Below are positions 33,890 through 42,036 of a DNA stretch of 64,000 bases, piece after piece. The stretch is taken from positions 1 to 64,000 of the forward strand of contig NZ_BCWM01000012.1 in the NCBI RefSeq assembly GCF_001592205.1. Reading direction: 5' to 3'. Origin of the DNA: Brevundimonas vesicularis NBRC 12165 (lineage in GTDB: Bacteria; Pseudomonadota; Alphaproteobacteria; Caulobacterales; Caulobacteraceae). Numbering within the stretch: position 1 is the stretch's first letter; the number at the start of each line of letters is the position of its first letter. The translations under genes were made by a program, and so were the position numbers. Below the pieces are notes generated by a model. It searched no databases. It saw only the letters and a list, made by a program, of their open reading frames with translations, and was not told where the DNA came from.

Positions 33890-34513
33890 ATGACCCGCGA
33901 GACCCAAGCCATTCAGGACGACATCGCCTATATGCGCAGCCTGGCGCACGAGGGGCGGCATGCACCCCTTCTGGCCGGGCCGATCCTGGTGACGGCCGGC
34001 ATCGTGTTCGGAACGACCAGTTTGATCCAATGGGCCATCCAGTCGGGTCTCGTTCGGCTCAATCCTTGGTCTCAGCTGTGGGTCTGGATCGTCGCCGGCG
34101 TGGTGTTCGCCGTCGCCCTGACGGTCCTGATCGGTCGCATGAAGACCAAGCCCGGCGTCAACTCCGCCGGCAACAAGGCGGTCGGCGCGGCGTGGGAAGG
34201 CGTGGGTTACGGCATCTTCGTCACCTGGTTGGCGCTGGTTGCCTTGTCCCTGAAGACCGGACAGTGGTCCTGGATGGCGGTGATGCCGACCGTGGTCCTG
34301 GTCGCCTATGGCTCGGCCTGGATGATCGGCGCGGCGATGACGCGGACGCGCTGGATGTCATACACCGCCTTGGCCGCCTACGTCGGCGCGGTCGCCGTCG
34401 CCTGGTTCATGGGCAGCGCCACGATCTATCCGGTCTTCGCCGTGATCCTGTTGGCCGTGGCGCTGGTCCCGGGCATCGTCCTGATGCGTCAGGAACCGTC
34501 GGAGGTGGTCTGA
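33890..34513 (+). CDS. Uncharacterised multi-span membrane protein
   Basis: The 207-residue protein has a cytosolic N-terminus with a charged helix (TRETQAIQDDIAYMRSLAHEG) and about five membrane spans starting near residues 33, 63, 110, 137 and 163. A strong GAGGAGGAGAG site precedes ATG 33890. I recognise only a hypothetical family found next to small winged-helix regulators. The next gene starts two bases after its stop, so the pair is co-transcribed and the two products probably form a regulated unit. Confidence 0.75.
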   Translation: MTRETQAIQDDIAYMRSLAHEGRHAPLLAGPILVTAGIVFGTTSLIQWAIQSGLVRLNPWSQLWVWIVAGVVFAVALTVLIGRMKTKPGVNSAGNKAVGAAWEGVGYGIFVTWLALVALSLKTGQWSWMAVMPTVVLVAYGSAWMIGAAMTRTRWMSYTALAAYVGAVAVAWFMGSATIYPVFAVILLAVALVPGIVLMRQEPSEVV

Positions 34514-34515
34514 GC

Positions 34516-34818
34516 ATGGCCGACGACTTCGACATCAGCCGGATCGACGACGTCATTCACGGGCGCATCCGGCTGGGGATCATGGCCTATCTGTCCGGCG
34601 CCGGGTCGGCCGACTTCACTACGCTGAAGACCCGGTTGCAGACCACGGACGGCAATCTGTCGGTCCATCTGCGAAAGCTGGAAGAGGCGGGGTTCGTCGC
34701 CGTCTCCAAGCGTTTCAACGGTCGCAAGCCGCTGACGGAGGCCAGTTTGACCGATCAGGGACGCGACGCCTTCGTCGCCTATCTGGATGCAATGGCGGGC
34801 CTGCTGCCAGAGCGGTGA
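34516..34818 (+). CDS. Winged-helix transcriptional regulator (HTH_34 type)
   Basis: The 100-residue protein is a single winged-helix domain: IHGRIRLGIMAYLS, FTTLKTRLQTTDGNLSVHLRKLEEAGFVAV, FNGRKPLTEASLTDQGRDAFVAYL. The motif TDGNLSVHLRKLEEAG is typical of the HTH_34 group of MarR/ArsR-like regulators. There is no ligand domain, so it may sense through its partner. It likely regulates the membrane protein gene directly upstream. Confidence 0.88.
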   Translation: MADDFDISRIDDVIHGRIRLGIMAYLSGAGSADFTTLKTRLQTTDGNLSVHLRKLEEAGFVAVSKRFNGRKPLTEASLTDQGRDAFVAYLDAMAGLLPER

Positions 34819-34839
34819 ACATAGGCTAGAAGCGCGGTC

Positions 34840-35619
34840 ATGACCGACCGCCTTCACGCCTTCGAGGCCATCGACAACTTTCGGGACTATGGGGACTACG
34901 CCACGGCGGCCGGGCGGCGCGTGAAGCCCGGCCGTCTGCTACGTTCCGCCCACCACGCCCGGGCCAGCGAGGCCGATCTGGAGCGGCTGAAGGCGCTGGA
35001 CATCGGAGCCGTGGTCGATCTGCGGCGACCGGGCGAGCGCCGCGACCAGCCGTCGCGTCGGCCTGAAGGCTTCAGCGGGGAGGTCATTGAGGGCGGCGTG
35101 GACGACGGGGCCGAGGCGCCGCACCTCACCTTTCTGAAGACCGCCGACCTGACGCCGGACTCCGGGCGGCGCTTCATGACGCAGACCTATCGCGCCCTGC
35201 CGTTCGACGCATCGCATCAGGAGGTGTTTGGCCGCTATTTCCAGGCCCTGGCGGATCAGGACCGGACGGTGGTGATCCATTGCGCGGCGGGCAAGGACCG
35301 GACGGGTTTTCTCGCCGCCCTGACCCACCATCTGCTGGGCGTGTCGCGCGACGATATGGTCGAGGACTATCTGCTGACCAACACCGCCGTCGATCTGGCG
35401 GGCCGGGCGCCCGGCATCGCCAAACAACTGCACAAGATGACGGGTCGGGTGGCCTCGGACGACGCGATCGTGGCCTTTCTGGGGGTCGAGGCCGCCTATC
35501 TGGAAGCCGCCCTCGCCGAGGTCGAGGCGTGGCATGGATCGGTGGATGCCTATCTGAAGGAGGCGCTGGGCGTCGATGCGGCGCGCCGTGATCGGATCGT
35601 GGAGCGGCTGACCGCGTGA
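34840..35619 (+). CDS. Tyrosine/serine protein phosphatase (lipid-phosphatase-like)
   Basis: The 259-residue protein carries the P-loop VIHCAAGKDRTGFLAAL (C-x5-R, about residues 146-163) and upstream elements NFRDYG and LLRSAHHARASEADLERL with VVDLRRPGER, matching the bacterial Tyr-phosphatase family related to MptpB. Substrates may be phosphotyrosine or phosphoinositides. Its stop overlaps the pabB GTG by four bases, so the two are co-translated although functionally unrelated as far as known. Confidence 0.9.
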   Translation: MTDRLHAFEAIDNFRDYGDYATAAGRRVKPGRLLRSAHHARASEADLERLKALDIGAVVDLRRPGERRDQPSRRPEGFSGEVIEGGVDDGAEAPHLTFLKTADLTPDSGRRFMTQTYRALPFDASHQEVFGRYFQALADQDRTVVIHCAAGKDRTGFLAALTHHLLGVSRDDMVEDYLLTNTAVDLAGRAPGIAKQLHKMTGRVASDDAIVAFLGVEAAYLEAALAEVEAWHGSVDAYLKEALGVDAARRDRIVERLTA

Positions 35620-36923
35620 GCGAGGTTTTCAGCCACACCGTCACGCGCGACGCGCCTTGGGTCGATCCGGTCGCGGTGGCGGCCGGTCTCGGCGGTGGCG
35701 ACGGCGCGCTGGCCCTGCTGTCGGACGGCGGGCCGGGCGGTCGCTGGTCTCACGTCGCCCAGGCGCCGGACGTTGTGCAGGTTGGCCCGGTGGATGACGC
35801 CGCGCCGTTCGAGGTGCTGCGTGATCCGGTGTTCGCCGCGGGCGTCGTCGGTCTGGCTGCCTATGACGCAGGCGCCCGGCCGGCCACCGGACAGCGCGGC
35901 ACGGTCTGGCCCGATCTGATGCTGGCCCGCTATCCCGCCATGCTGAGCTTCGATCATCTTGAGCGCTCAGTGTGCGCCACGGGAAGAGGCGCGACGGCGG
36001 AGCAGGCGACGGCGGCGGCCGAGCGGGCCCTGACCTGGCTGGCGACGGCCGCGCCGGTCGTGACCCCGTCCGCGCCGGCCGACCGGTTCGAGGCCGAGGC
36101 GCCGGCGAGCGCCTATCGCGCCGCCGTGGCGGATGTGGTGGAGCGGATCGGGGAGGGAGAACTATTCCAGGCCAATATCGCCCGGGCCTGGTCCGGGGAG
36201 CTGAGCCCCGGCCGCGATCCGTTCGAGGTCTTCCTGCGGCTGCAAAAGGAGCGCGCGTCGCCGTTCGGGGCCTATTGGCGGCTCGGGGATCGGGCGCTGG
36301 TGTCGAACTCCCCCGAACTGTTCCTCGCCTTCGATCCCGCCAGTCGCCGCATCGAGGCGCGTCCGATCAAGGGCACGCGCGCGCGGGCGGAAGAGCCTCG
36401 AGAGGATGCGGCCATGGCGGACGAACTCAGCGGCAGCGCCAAGGATCGCGCCGAGAACCTGATGATCGTGGACCTCATGCGTAACGACCTGGCCCGCGTG
36501 TCGCAGCCGGGGTCGGTCAAGGTCGAGGCGCTTTTCGAGGTTGAACACCATCCGACGGTGCATCATCTGGTCTCGACCGTGACGGGCGAAGCCATGTCTG
36601 CGGTCGGTCCGGCCGACTTGCTGGAGGCGACCTTTCCGCCCGGTTCGATCACCGGCGCGCCCAAACACCAGGCGATGAAGGTGATCGCCGCGCACGAGCC
36701 GCCGCGCGGACCCTGGTGCGGGTCATTGTTCCTCATCGGCGACGACGGCGCCCTGACCGCGTCGGTCTTGATCCGAACAGCAGGTTTCGAACGGAAAGAC
36801 GGCGTCTGGAAATATCGCACCCTCGCCGGCGCCGGGATCGTCGCGGACAGCGATCCGGCAGCCGAGGAGGCGGAGACGGAGGCCAAGATTTCAGCCATGC
36901 GGCAAGCCCTGATCGGATCCTGA
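35616..36923 (+). CDS. pabB: Aminodeoxychorismate synthase component I
   Basis: The 435-residue protein is a chorismate-binding enzyme: GEGELFQANIARAWSG, SPELFLAFD, RPIKGTRARAEEP, AENLMIVDLMRNDLARV, TFPPGSITGAPKHQAM and RTLAGAGIVADSDPAAE. The P-I-K-G-T signature favours PabB (Lys nucleophile) over TrpE (Ala). It makes 4-amino-4-deoxychorismate for folate. A GTG start at 35616 overlaps the phosphatase stop. No pabA or pabC is adjacent. It ends two bases from a convergent TadE-like gene. Confidence 0.9.
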   Translation: MSEVFSHTVTRDAPWVDPVAVAAGLGGGDGALALLSDGGPGGRWSHVAQAPDVVQVGPVDDAAPFEVLRDPVFAAGVVGLAAYDAGARPATGQRGTVWPDLMLARYPAMLSFDHLERSVCATGRGATAEQATAAAERALTWLATAAPVVTPSAPADRFEAEAPASAYRAAVADVVERIGEGELFQANIARAWSGELSPGRDPFEVFLRLQKERASPFGAYWRLGDRALVSNSPELFLAFDPASRRIEARPIKGTRARAEEPREDAAMADELSGSAKDRAENLMIVDLMRNDLARVSQPGSVKVEALFEVEHHPTVHHLVSTVTGEAMSAVGPADLLEATFPPGSITGAPKHQAMKVIAAHEPPRGPWCGSLFLIGDDGALTASVLIRTAGFERKDGVWKYRTLAGAGIVADSDPAAEEAETEAKISAMRQALIGS

Positions 36924-36925
36924 GA

Positions 36926-37474
36926 TCAGCAGCCGGTGCAGTTGATGACGTCCACCGTGCGCGGTCGCAGATAGGACATGCGGCTGAACTTGGTCACATA
37001 GGGCGCGACCTGATCGAAGGGCGAGCGGTAGTCGTAGAAGGCCTCGGCGACGATCACGGACTCGCCCTCTTCCAGCATGTCGGACGGAATCTTCGCGTCA
37101 GCGACAGTGAGCTTGGACGTCACGCCTTTTCCGACGCTCCAATCGACCCTGTAGGTCGTGGAGTTCACGCGCGTGACGCTGCTGACCCGTTGGGTCAACG
37201 ATGTTGCAGAAAACGGCGCCATGATCAGATCGCCGATGGCGAAGACGTCGGACAGGTCGGTCTTGGTGATGCTGTCGCTTTGGGAAACGAGATCGGCCAC
37301 CATCGAGGAGACGTGGCCGGTGCGCTTCAGGGCCATGTAGCCCTGACAGAATTCCACCATGCTGAAGTAGAACAGGATCAGGATCGGCGCGAGGAAGGCG
37401 AATTCCACGGCGGCGACGCCGCGCGTGTCACGCCCCAGGAGCCGCAGCCATGGCATCACGGTGAACCGCTTCAT
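36926..37474 (-). CDS. TadE/TadG-like minor pilin (second copy)
   Basis: The 182-residue protein has the TadE signature near its start, DTRGVAAVEFAFLAPILILFYFSMVEFCQG (motif AAVEFAFLAP with a single span), then a periplasmic domain ending in a paired-Cys tail (VINCTGC). TadE-type pseudopilins are processed by the prepilin peptidase and support Flp pilus assembly. ATG 37474 overlaps the upstream TadE-like stop (ATGA); 37480 would add two residues. It is the last gene of the minus-strand minor pilin operon. Confidence 0.85.
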   Translation of the reverse strand: MKRFTVMPWLRLLGRDTRGVAAVEFAFLAPILILFYFSMVEFCQGYMALKRTGHVSSMVADLVSQSDSITKTDLSDVFAIGDLIMAPFSATSLTQRVSSVTRVNSTTYRVDWSVGKGVTSKLTVADAKIPSDMLEEGESVIVAEAFYDYRSPFDQVAPYVTKFSRMSYLRPRTVDVINCTGC

Positions 37475-38010
37475 TGCCATGGCTCATTGCGGAAGGCGGT
37501 GGCGGCGCTGAGCAAGACCTTGCCATTGCCCGCCCGCGATACGGCCTGGCTCAAGAGCGGCGTCACCAAAGGGTGGACGTACCAGACGCGAACCAGAATC
37601 AGGTCGCCGGCCTTGCCGCCGTCGTAGGTGGTCTTGCTCGGGTCCATCGCATTGTTGGAGATCGGGTCCGGCACGTTCGGCGCCGAGAACTTGGGCACGA
37701 CCCGGACGTCCACGGTCACGCGATTGGCGCAGTCCGACTTGAACACCACCATCCGGTCGCAGATCTGGGCCTTGAACTTGTCCTGATCCAGCTTCTGCGT
37801 GTTGCCCTGGCCTGTACGGATGAGGCGACCGCTTTCCATGGTCGCCGTCTCCAGCACCGAATCCAGCACGAAGACCACGCCCAGCTCCAGGATCGAGAAG
37901 ATCATCAGGAAGAAAGGGATGGCGACCATGGCGAACTCGACGGCGGCCGCGCCTTCGCGAGTTCGTCTCGACCGAGGCCGTCGCGACTTCGATGATGTCC
38001 ACAGGGCCAT
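37471..38010 (-). CDS. TadE/TadG-like minor pilin (first copy)
   Basis: The 179-residue protein has a basic N-terminus (SKSRRPRSRRTREG), the TadE motif AAAVEFAMVAIPFFLMIFSILELG as its only span, and a periplasmic part with two Cys (QICDRM and DCANR). It begins nine bases after the stop of the secretin-N-domain protein gene and overlaps the next TadE-like gene by four bases. The product is expected at the inner membrane as part of the Tad pilus machine encoded on the opposite strand. Confidence 0.87.
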   Translation of the reverse strand: MALWTSSKSRRPRSRRTREGAAAVEFAMVAIPFFLMIFSILELGVVFVLDSVLETATMESGRLIRTGQGNTQKLDQDKFKAQICDRMVVFKSDCANRVTVDVRVVPKFSAPNVPDPISNNAMDPSKTTYDGGKAGDLILVRVWYVHPLVTPLLSQAVSRAGNGKVLLSAATAFRNEPWQ

Positions 38011-38019
38011 GGCGTCGGA

Positions 38020-38424
38020 TCAGGGCGCGGTCGGCGCGGTCGTCGTCGAAGATGACCGCGTGCTCGCCGAGCAGGATGCGCCGCAGGTCATCTCCGTCGC
38101 CTGTGCGCCGCGCCAGACGCGGACCGAACCGGTGGAGCCGCCGGTCACGACCACTTCACGCTGAAACAGGGTGCGCCCGACGCCATCAACGGCGACCACC
38201 TCGGTGACGCCATACCCTTTGCCGACGATGAACATGGTGTTGGCGTCCACCAGCGAGACATCGGCGATCTGAGGGTTGCCGACGATGATCGAGGCGGCGG
38301 CTCCCCGAAGCTGAACGCGCGCCGAGCGATCGATCTCGACATTCAGCGCGCCGTCCTGGGCGCTGGCGGCGACGGGGGCGGCGACGAGGGCGGCGGCGAG
38401 CAGAAGGGACGAGATGCGAGACAT
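38020..38424 (-). CDS. Stand-alone pilus-formation N-terminal domain protein
   Basis: The 134-residue exported protein (signal MSRISSLLLAAALVAAPVAASAQ) consists of one beta domain: VQLRGAAASIIVGNPQIADVSLVDANTMFIVGKGYG-TEVVAVD. The same pattern occurs in the first domain of CpaC in this window (DVIVSNPQVAEAM, IGIAPGETDAVFLD). This is the pilus formation N-terminal region without any secretin domain. The Ser/Thr-rich tail holds two Cys. It heads the minus-strand minor pilin operon, divergent from pilA. Confidence 0.85.
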   Translation of the reverse strand: MSRISSLLLAAALVAAPVAASAQDGALNVEIDRSARVQLRGAAASIIVGNPQIADVSLVDANTMFIVGKGYGVTEVVAVDGVGRTLFQREVVVTGGSTGSVRVWRGAQATEMTCGASCSASTRSSSTTTAPTAP

Positions 38425-38523
38425 CGGCGGCTCTTGATAGTGGCGCGTGCAAACGCGGACGCGCGCATGATGCAGCCGTGATCCTCAACAAAGGCTGAAG
38501 CGCAGATATGAGAATTTTCTTTG

Positions 38524-38555
38524 GTAAATCTGCGCGTAACCAAACCTCGTGACTC
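38524..38555. promoter_or_regulatory. Candidate CtrA box and CcrM site in the pilA control region
   Basis: On the minus strand, 38540-38524 reads TTAC-N7-TTTAC, two mismatches from TTAA-N7-TTAAC. A GANTC site (GACTC) follows at 38551-38555, and TTTAAC lies at 38559-38564. In Caulobacter, CtrA activates pilA. The region lies 107-138 bases before the pilA start and also upstream of the divergent minor pilin operon. Confidence 0.4.
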
Positions 38556-38661
38556 AGATTTAACGGGCCTCGTGCATTTTGATCCTGCGTTTGGGGGTCA
38601 AGCGGGCTACCGGCTCCCCCCGCCAAGTTGCTCGCTAGACCATTTGAAAAAGGAACTACCC

Positions 38662-38838
38662 ATGACCAAGTTCATCTCGCGCTTCGCCAAAGACGAATCC
38701 GGCGCCACCGCCATCGAATACGGCCTGATCGCCGCTCTGGTCGCCGTCGCCCTGATCACCGTGCTGACCACGATGAGCGGCAAGCTCAGCCAGACCTTCA
38801 CGAAGGTTTCGACCTCGCTGGACAACGCCAGCAAGTAA
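38662..38838 (+). CDS. pilA: Flp-type pilin PilA
   Basis: The 58-residue pilin precursor has a short leader (MTKFISRFAKDESG), then the Flp motif ATAIEYGLIAALVAVALI (Glu and Tyr at +5/+6 of the mature protein) and a Ser/Thr/Lys tail (TFTKVSTSLDNASK). CpaA is expected to cut after the Gly. It forms the adhesive, retractile polar pilus fibre. The AAAGGA ribosome site lies nine bases before ATG 38662. A strong terminator follows, so pilA can be expressed far above the assembly genes. Confidence 0.95.
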   Translation: MTKFISRFAKDESGATAIEYGLIAALVAVALITVLTTMSGKLSQTFTKVSTSLDNASK

Positions 38839-38860
38839 ATCTCGCCAGAGCTTTACGGGA

Positions 38861-38890
38861 AGGGCCGGGACGCAAGTTCCGGCCCTTTTT
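38861..38890 (+). terminator. Intrinsic terminator after pilA
   Basis: AGGGCCGGGA (38861-38870) pairs with TTCCGGCCCT (38877-38886, one G-T pair) and a T-run follows. It separates pilA from cpaA. Confidence 0.85.
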
Positions 38891-38928
38891 GCATGGTGGA
38901 AACCCAACCTTAAGTCCTGTCGAGCAAG

Positions 38929-39456
38929 ATGTCGGTCATGGATACTCTGCTGCTCACCCTGCTCGGCGTCTTTCCGGCCCTGGTCATAATCGGGGGTCTG
39001 CACGACCTGATCACCATGAAGATCCCGAACTGGATCTCCCTGGCCCTTGTCGGAGCCTTCTTCCCCATCGCCTTTCTGATCGGCGTCGCGCCGATGGATG
39101 TCGCTATCCATGTCGGCATCGGGTTCGCGGCCTTGCTGGTCGGCATGGGCATGTTCGCCGCCGGCTGGATCGGTGGAGGCGACGCCAAGCTGCTGGCCGC
39201 CAGCTGTCTTTGGATGGGGATGAGCGGCGTCGCGCCCTTTTTGATCTACACCGGCATAGCGGGCGGCGCCTTCTGCCTGCTGCTGATGACCGCGCGTCAG
39301 TATTTTCCGATGGTCGCCCCTTCGGTGTCGCAAGGCTGGGTCATCAATCTGATGCAGCCCAAGGGCGACATTCCTTACGGTGTCGCCATCGCCATCGGCG
39401 CCCTGCTGGCCCTGCCCGAGAGCGGGCTGCTGCTGACCTTCGCCTCGGGTCGCTGA
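38929..39456 (+). CDS. cpaA: Prepilin peptidase CpaA (TadV type)
   Basis: The 175-residue membrane protein belongs to the short aspartyl prepilin peptidases. The first catalytic Asp is in GGLHDLITMKIPNW (about residue 26) and the second in GWIGGGDAKLLAA (about residue 84). Six hydrophobic segments can be counted. It cleaves PilA and the TadE-like pseudopilins. ATG 38929 is used; 38938 (Met4) is an alternative. It lies 38 bases after the pilA terminator. Confidence 0.92.
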   Translation: MSVMDTLLLTLLGVFPALVIIGGLHDLITMKIPNWISLALVGAFFPIAFLIGVAPMDVAIHVGIGFAALLVGMGMFAAGWIGGGDAKLLAASCLWMGMSGVAPFLIYTGIAGGAFCLLLMTARQYFPMVAPSVSQGWVINLMQPKGDIPYGVAIAIGALLALPESGLLLTFASGR

Positions 39457-39482
39457 CACCCCGTTGACCGGCGTTCGCGGCG

Positions 39483-39521
39483 CTTAGGAAGCGTTAACCC
39501 GCAAGGCCCATGATCGTTAAC
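39483..39521 (+). promoter_or_regulatory. TTAAC motifs upstream of cpaB
   Basis: CTTA-N7-TTAAC (39483-39498) and GTTAAC (39516-39521) resemble CtrA half-sites in the 118-base gap before cpaB. They could give the cpaB-tadC operon its own cell-cycle promoter. The match is partial. Confidence 0.3.
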
Positions 39522-39574
39522 GGTAGGCGTCGGGGGATGAATCCGAAACAGAGCGCCTGCTGGAGACATCCTGG

Positions 39575-40492
39575 ATGAAGCCTGCCCGCATCGTCGTCAT
39601 CTGCATCGCCGCCGTCTCGGCCATCGGTCTGGCCTTGGTGGTCCGGGCCATGGGGTCGTCATCGAACGAGCCCACGACACCCGCCGCCGCCGCTCCCGTC
39701 GAAGTCCGCCCGATGGCCAAGGTGCTGGTCGCCGCCAAGGATCTGGAACCCGGCAAGCGTCTGGTGGAAGCTGACCTGGAATGGAAAGATTGGCCCGTCG
39801 ACGAGGTCAATCCCGTCTTCATCACCGATGGCTCCACCCCGGTTCCGGCCAAGCCCGCTGCGGAAAGCGCGGCAGAGAAGGCGACGGACGCCGTGAACCG
39901 CGTGACCAAGGCGGCGACGGAACTGGCCACGACCGGCGCCAAGTCCGACTACATCGGCTCGGTGGTCCGCGAACCCATTCTGGCCGGAGAGCCGATCGTG
40001 TCGCGCAAGATCGTGCGCGCCGGCGATAGCGGCTATCTGGCCGCCTATCTGGAGCCCGGAATGCGGGCCATGGCCATCGCCGTGACGGTCGAATCTGCGG
40101 CCGGCGGCTTCATCCTGCCGGGCGACCGCGTCGATGTGGTGCTGACCGCCGAAACCAACCGCGACGGCGCCGTCGAGGGCGCGACCAAGTCCAAGTTCGC
40201 CTCGGGCGTCGTGCTACAGAACATCAAGGTCCTGGCCATCGACCAGGCGACCCGCGTCGGCGACGACGCCCAGGCCGTCGTGGGCGCCACCGCGACCCTG
40301 GAAGTCCGACCGCAGGACTCAGTTCTGCTGGCCCAGGCCAAGTCCGAGGGCGAACTGTCGCTGTCGCTGCGATCGTATGCCGACACCGCCGGACCATCCG
40401 GCGCCACACGCCGCCCTGTCGCGGCCGTTTCCCAACCCCAGGCCGTGCGCATCTATCGCGGCGGCGCGCCCGAAGTGGTGGCCGTGCCATGA
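39575..40492 (+). CDS. cpaB: Flp pilus assembly protein CpaB (RcpC-like)
   Basis: The 305-residue protein has an N-terminal membrane anchor (residues 6-26, IVVICIAAVSAIGLALVV). An SAF-like domain follows (VLVAAKDLEPGKRLVEADLEWKDWP, GFILPGDRVDVVLT and EPILAGEPIVSRKIV). An inserted Ala/Lys-rich helix occupies about residues 85-125. CpaB works in the periplasm with the secretin CpaC. It starts at ATG 39575 and overlaps cpaC by four bases. Confidence 0.93.
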   Translation: MKPARIVVICIAAVSAIGLALVVRAMGSSSNEPTTPAAAAPVEVRPMAKVLVAAKDLEPGKRLVEADLEWKDWPVDEVNPVFITDGSTPVPAKPAAESAAEKATDAVNRVTKAATELATTGAKSDYIGSVVREPILAGEPIVSRKIVRAGDSGYLAAYLEPGMRAMAIAVTVESAAGGFILPGDRVDVVLTAETNRDGAVEGATKSKFASGVVLQNIKVLAIDQATRVGDDAQAVVGATATLEVRPQDSVLLAQAKSEGELSLSLRSYADTAGPSGATRRPVAAVSQPQAVRIYRGGAPEVVAVP

Positions 40493-42036
40493 GAACTCAA
40501 CCGATGCGCCGACCCACGATGCGCAAGGCCGCCGCCGCCGCAGCCTGCGCCCTTCTGGCCACCTTGGCCGCCGCGCCTGCCGGCGTCGCCCAAACCCGCG
40601 CCGCCGTCTCGACGGGTGCGGCGCAGCGCTTGATCAACCTGCCGCGCGGCACCTCGTTCGCGGTGGATTTGCCGGCCGACGCCCGCGACGTGATCGTCTC
40701 CAATCCGCAGGTGGCCGAGGCCATGCTGCACTCGCCGCGCCGCATCACCGTCATCGGCATCGCGCCGGGTGAAACCGACGCTGTCTTCTTGGACGCGGCA
40801 GGCCGCACCATCCTGAGTCTGCGGGTTCGGGTGGACGCCGGCACCAGCGCGCTTCAGGACACTCTGGATCGCATGATCCCAGGGGGCGGCGTTAGGGCCG
40901 AGGCCGTCAACGACAGCATCATCCTGAGCGGGGTCGCCGAAAATCCTGCGCAATCGACGCAGGCCAGCCGCATCGCCGCCGCCTTCGTTTCGGCGCCCGA
41001 GAAGGTTCTGAACCTGATCACCGTTCCGGGCTCGGATCAGGTGACCTTAAAGGTTCGCGTGGTCGAGGTTCAACGCAACGTCATCAAACAACTGGGCTTC
41101 AATACGTCGGCGGTGCTGGGCCGATTGGGCGACGCCCAATGGTTGCTCGGCAATGCCGCAACGTGGGGCGTCAACGGCGCCCTGTTGGGCGGCGTCAGCG
41201 CCGGAACTTCGATCGATACGACCAAAAACTATCAGTTGCAGCGACCCTGCGGCGGGGCGTTCCCGGCCGGCACGCTCTGTAATTTCACCGTCAACGGCCC
41301 GGATGACGCCTCCAACTGGGACACGGCGCAACCCGGCACCGGACCAGGTTCAGATAATCTGAACAAGGGCGAAGCGACGCTAAAGGCCTTCGAGCGCGTG
41401 GGTCTGCTGCGTACTCTGGCAGAGCCGAACCTGACTTCAGTCAACGGTGAAGCCGCAAGCTTCCTAGCCGGGGGCGAGTTCCCCGTGCCGGCCAGCCGCG
41501 ATTCGCAGGGTCAGATCACCGTTCAGTACAAACCCTATGGGGTGGGGCTGTCGTTTCGACCGGTCGTATTGTCGGGCGGTCGCATCAGCCTGCAGGTCAA
41601 GGTCGAGGTGTCCGAACTGTCGTCGCAAGGCGGCCTGACGATCGGCGCGGGGACGGCTTCATCGATCACCCTGCCGGGCCTGACGGTTCGCCGCAGCGAG
41701 AACACCATCGAAATCCCCTCGGGCGGATCGATGATGATCGCCGGCCTGCTTCAGGAAAACAGCCGCCAGACTGTAGACTCTTTGCCGGGTGTCACGAACC
41801 TGCCGGTGCTGGGATCGCTGTTCCGGTCGCGCGATTATCTGATGGGCGAGACCGAACTGGTGGTCATCGTCGAGCCCTATATCGTCAGCCCGACGTCGCC
41901 TGATCGGATGCAAACGCCGGCCGATGGCCTGCGAATCGCCGAGGACAGCCAGACCATCCTCTTTGGCCAGTTGAACCAGGTCTATGGGTTGCCGAATGCG
42001 CCCCCGGCCGGTTCGGTCGGCTATGTGATCGAGTGA
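40489..42036 (+). CDS. cpaC: Tad pilus secretin CpaC
   Basis: The 515-residue protein has a signal peptide, the pilus N-terminal domain (about 50-120), a BON-like stretch (AEAVNDSIILSGVAENPAQ) and the secretin core (LRTLAEPNLTSVNGEAASFLAGGEFPVP, GVGLSFRPVVL, GSMMIAGLLQ, PGVTNLPVLGSLFRS, ELVVIVEPYIV). It forms the outer membrane pore for the pilus. An insertion with two Cys (RPCGGAF.. LCNF, about 250-265) sits before the core. ATG 40489 overlaps cpaB, and the TGA overlaps the cpaD GTG. Confidence 0.95.
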   Translation: MRTQPMRRPTMRKAAAAAACALLATLAAAPAGVAQTRAAVSTGAAQRLINLPRGTSFAVDLPADARDVIVSNPQVAEAMLHSPRRITVIGIAPGETDAVFLDAAGRTILSLRVRVDAGTSALQDTLDRMIPGGGVRAEAVNDSIILSGVAENPAQSTQASRIAAAFVSAPEKVLNLITVPGSDQVTLKVRVVEVQRNVIKQLGFNTSAVLGRLGDAQWLLGNAATWGVNGALLGGVSAGTSIDTTKNYQLQRPCGGAFPAGTLCNFTVNGPDDASNWDTAQPGTGPGSDNLNKGEATLKAFERVGLLRTLAEPNLTSVNGEAASFLAGGEFPVPASRDSQGQITVQYKPYGVGLSFRPVVLSGGRISLQVKVEVSELSSQGGLTIGAGTASSITLPGLTVRRSENTIEIPSGGSMMIAGLLQENSRQTVDSLPGVTNLPVLGSLFRSRDYLMGETELVVIVEPYIVSPTSPDRMQTPADGLRIAEDSQTILFGQLNQVYGLPNAPPAGSVGYVIE

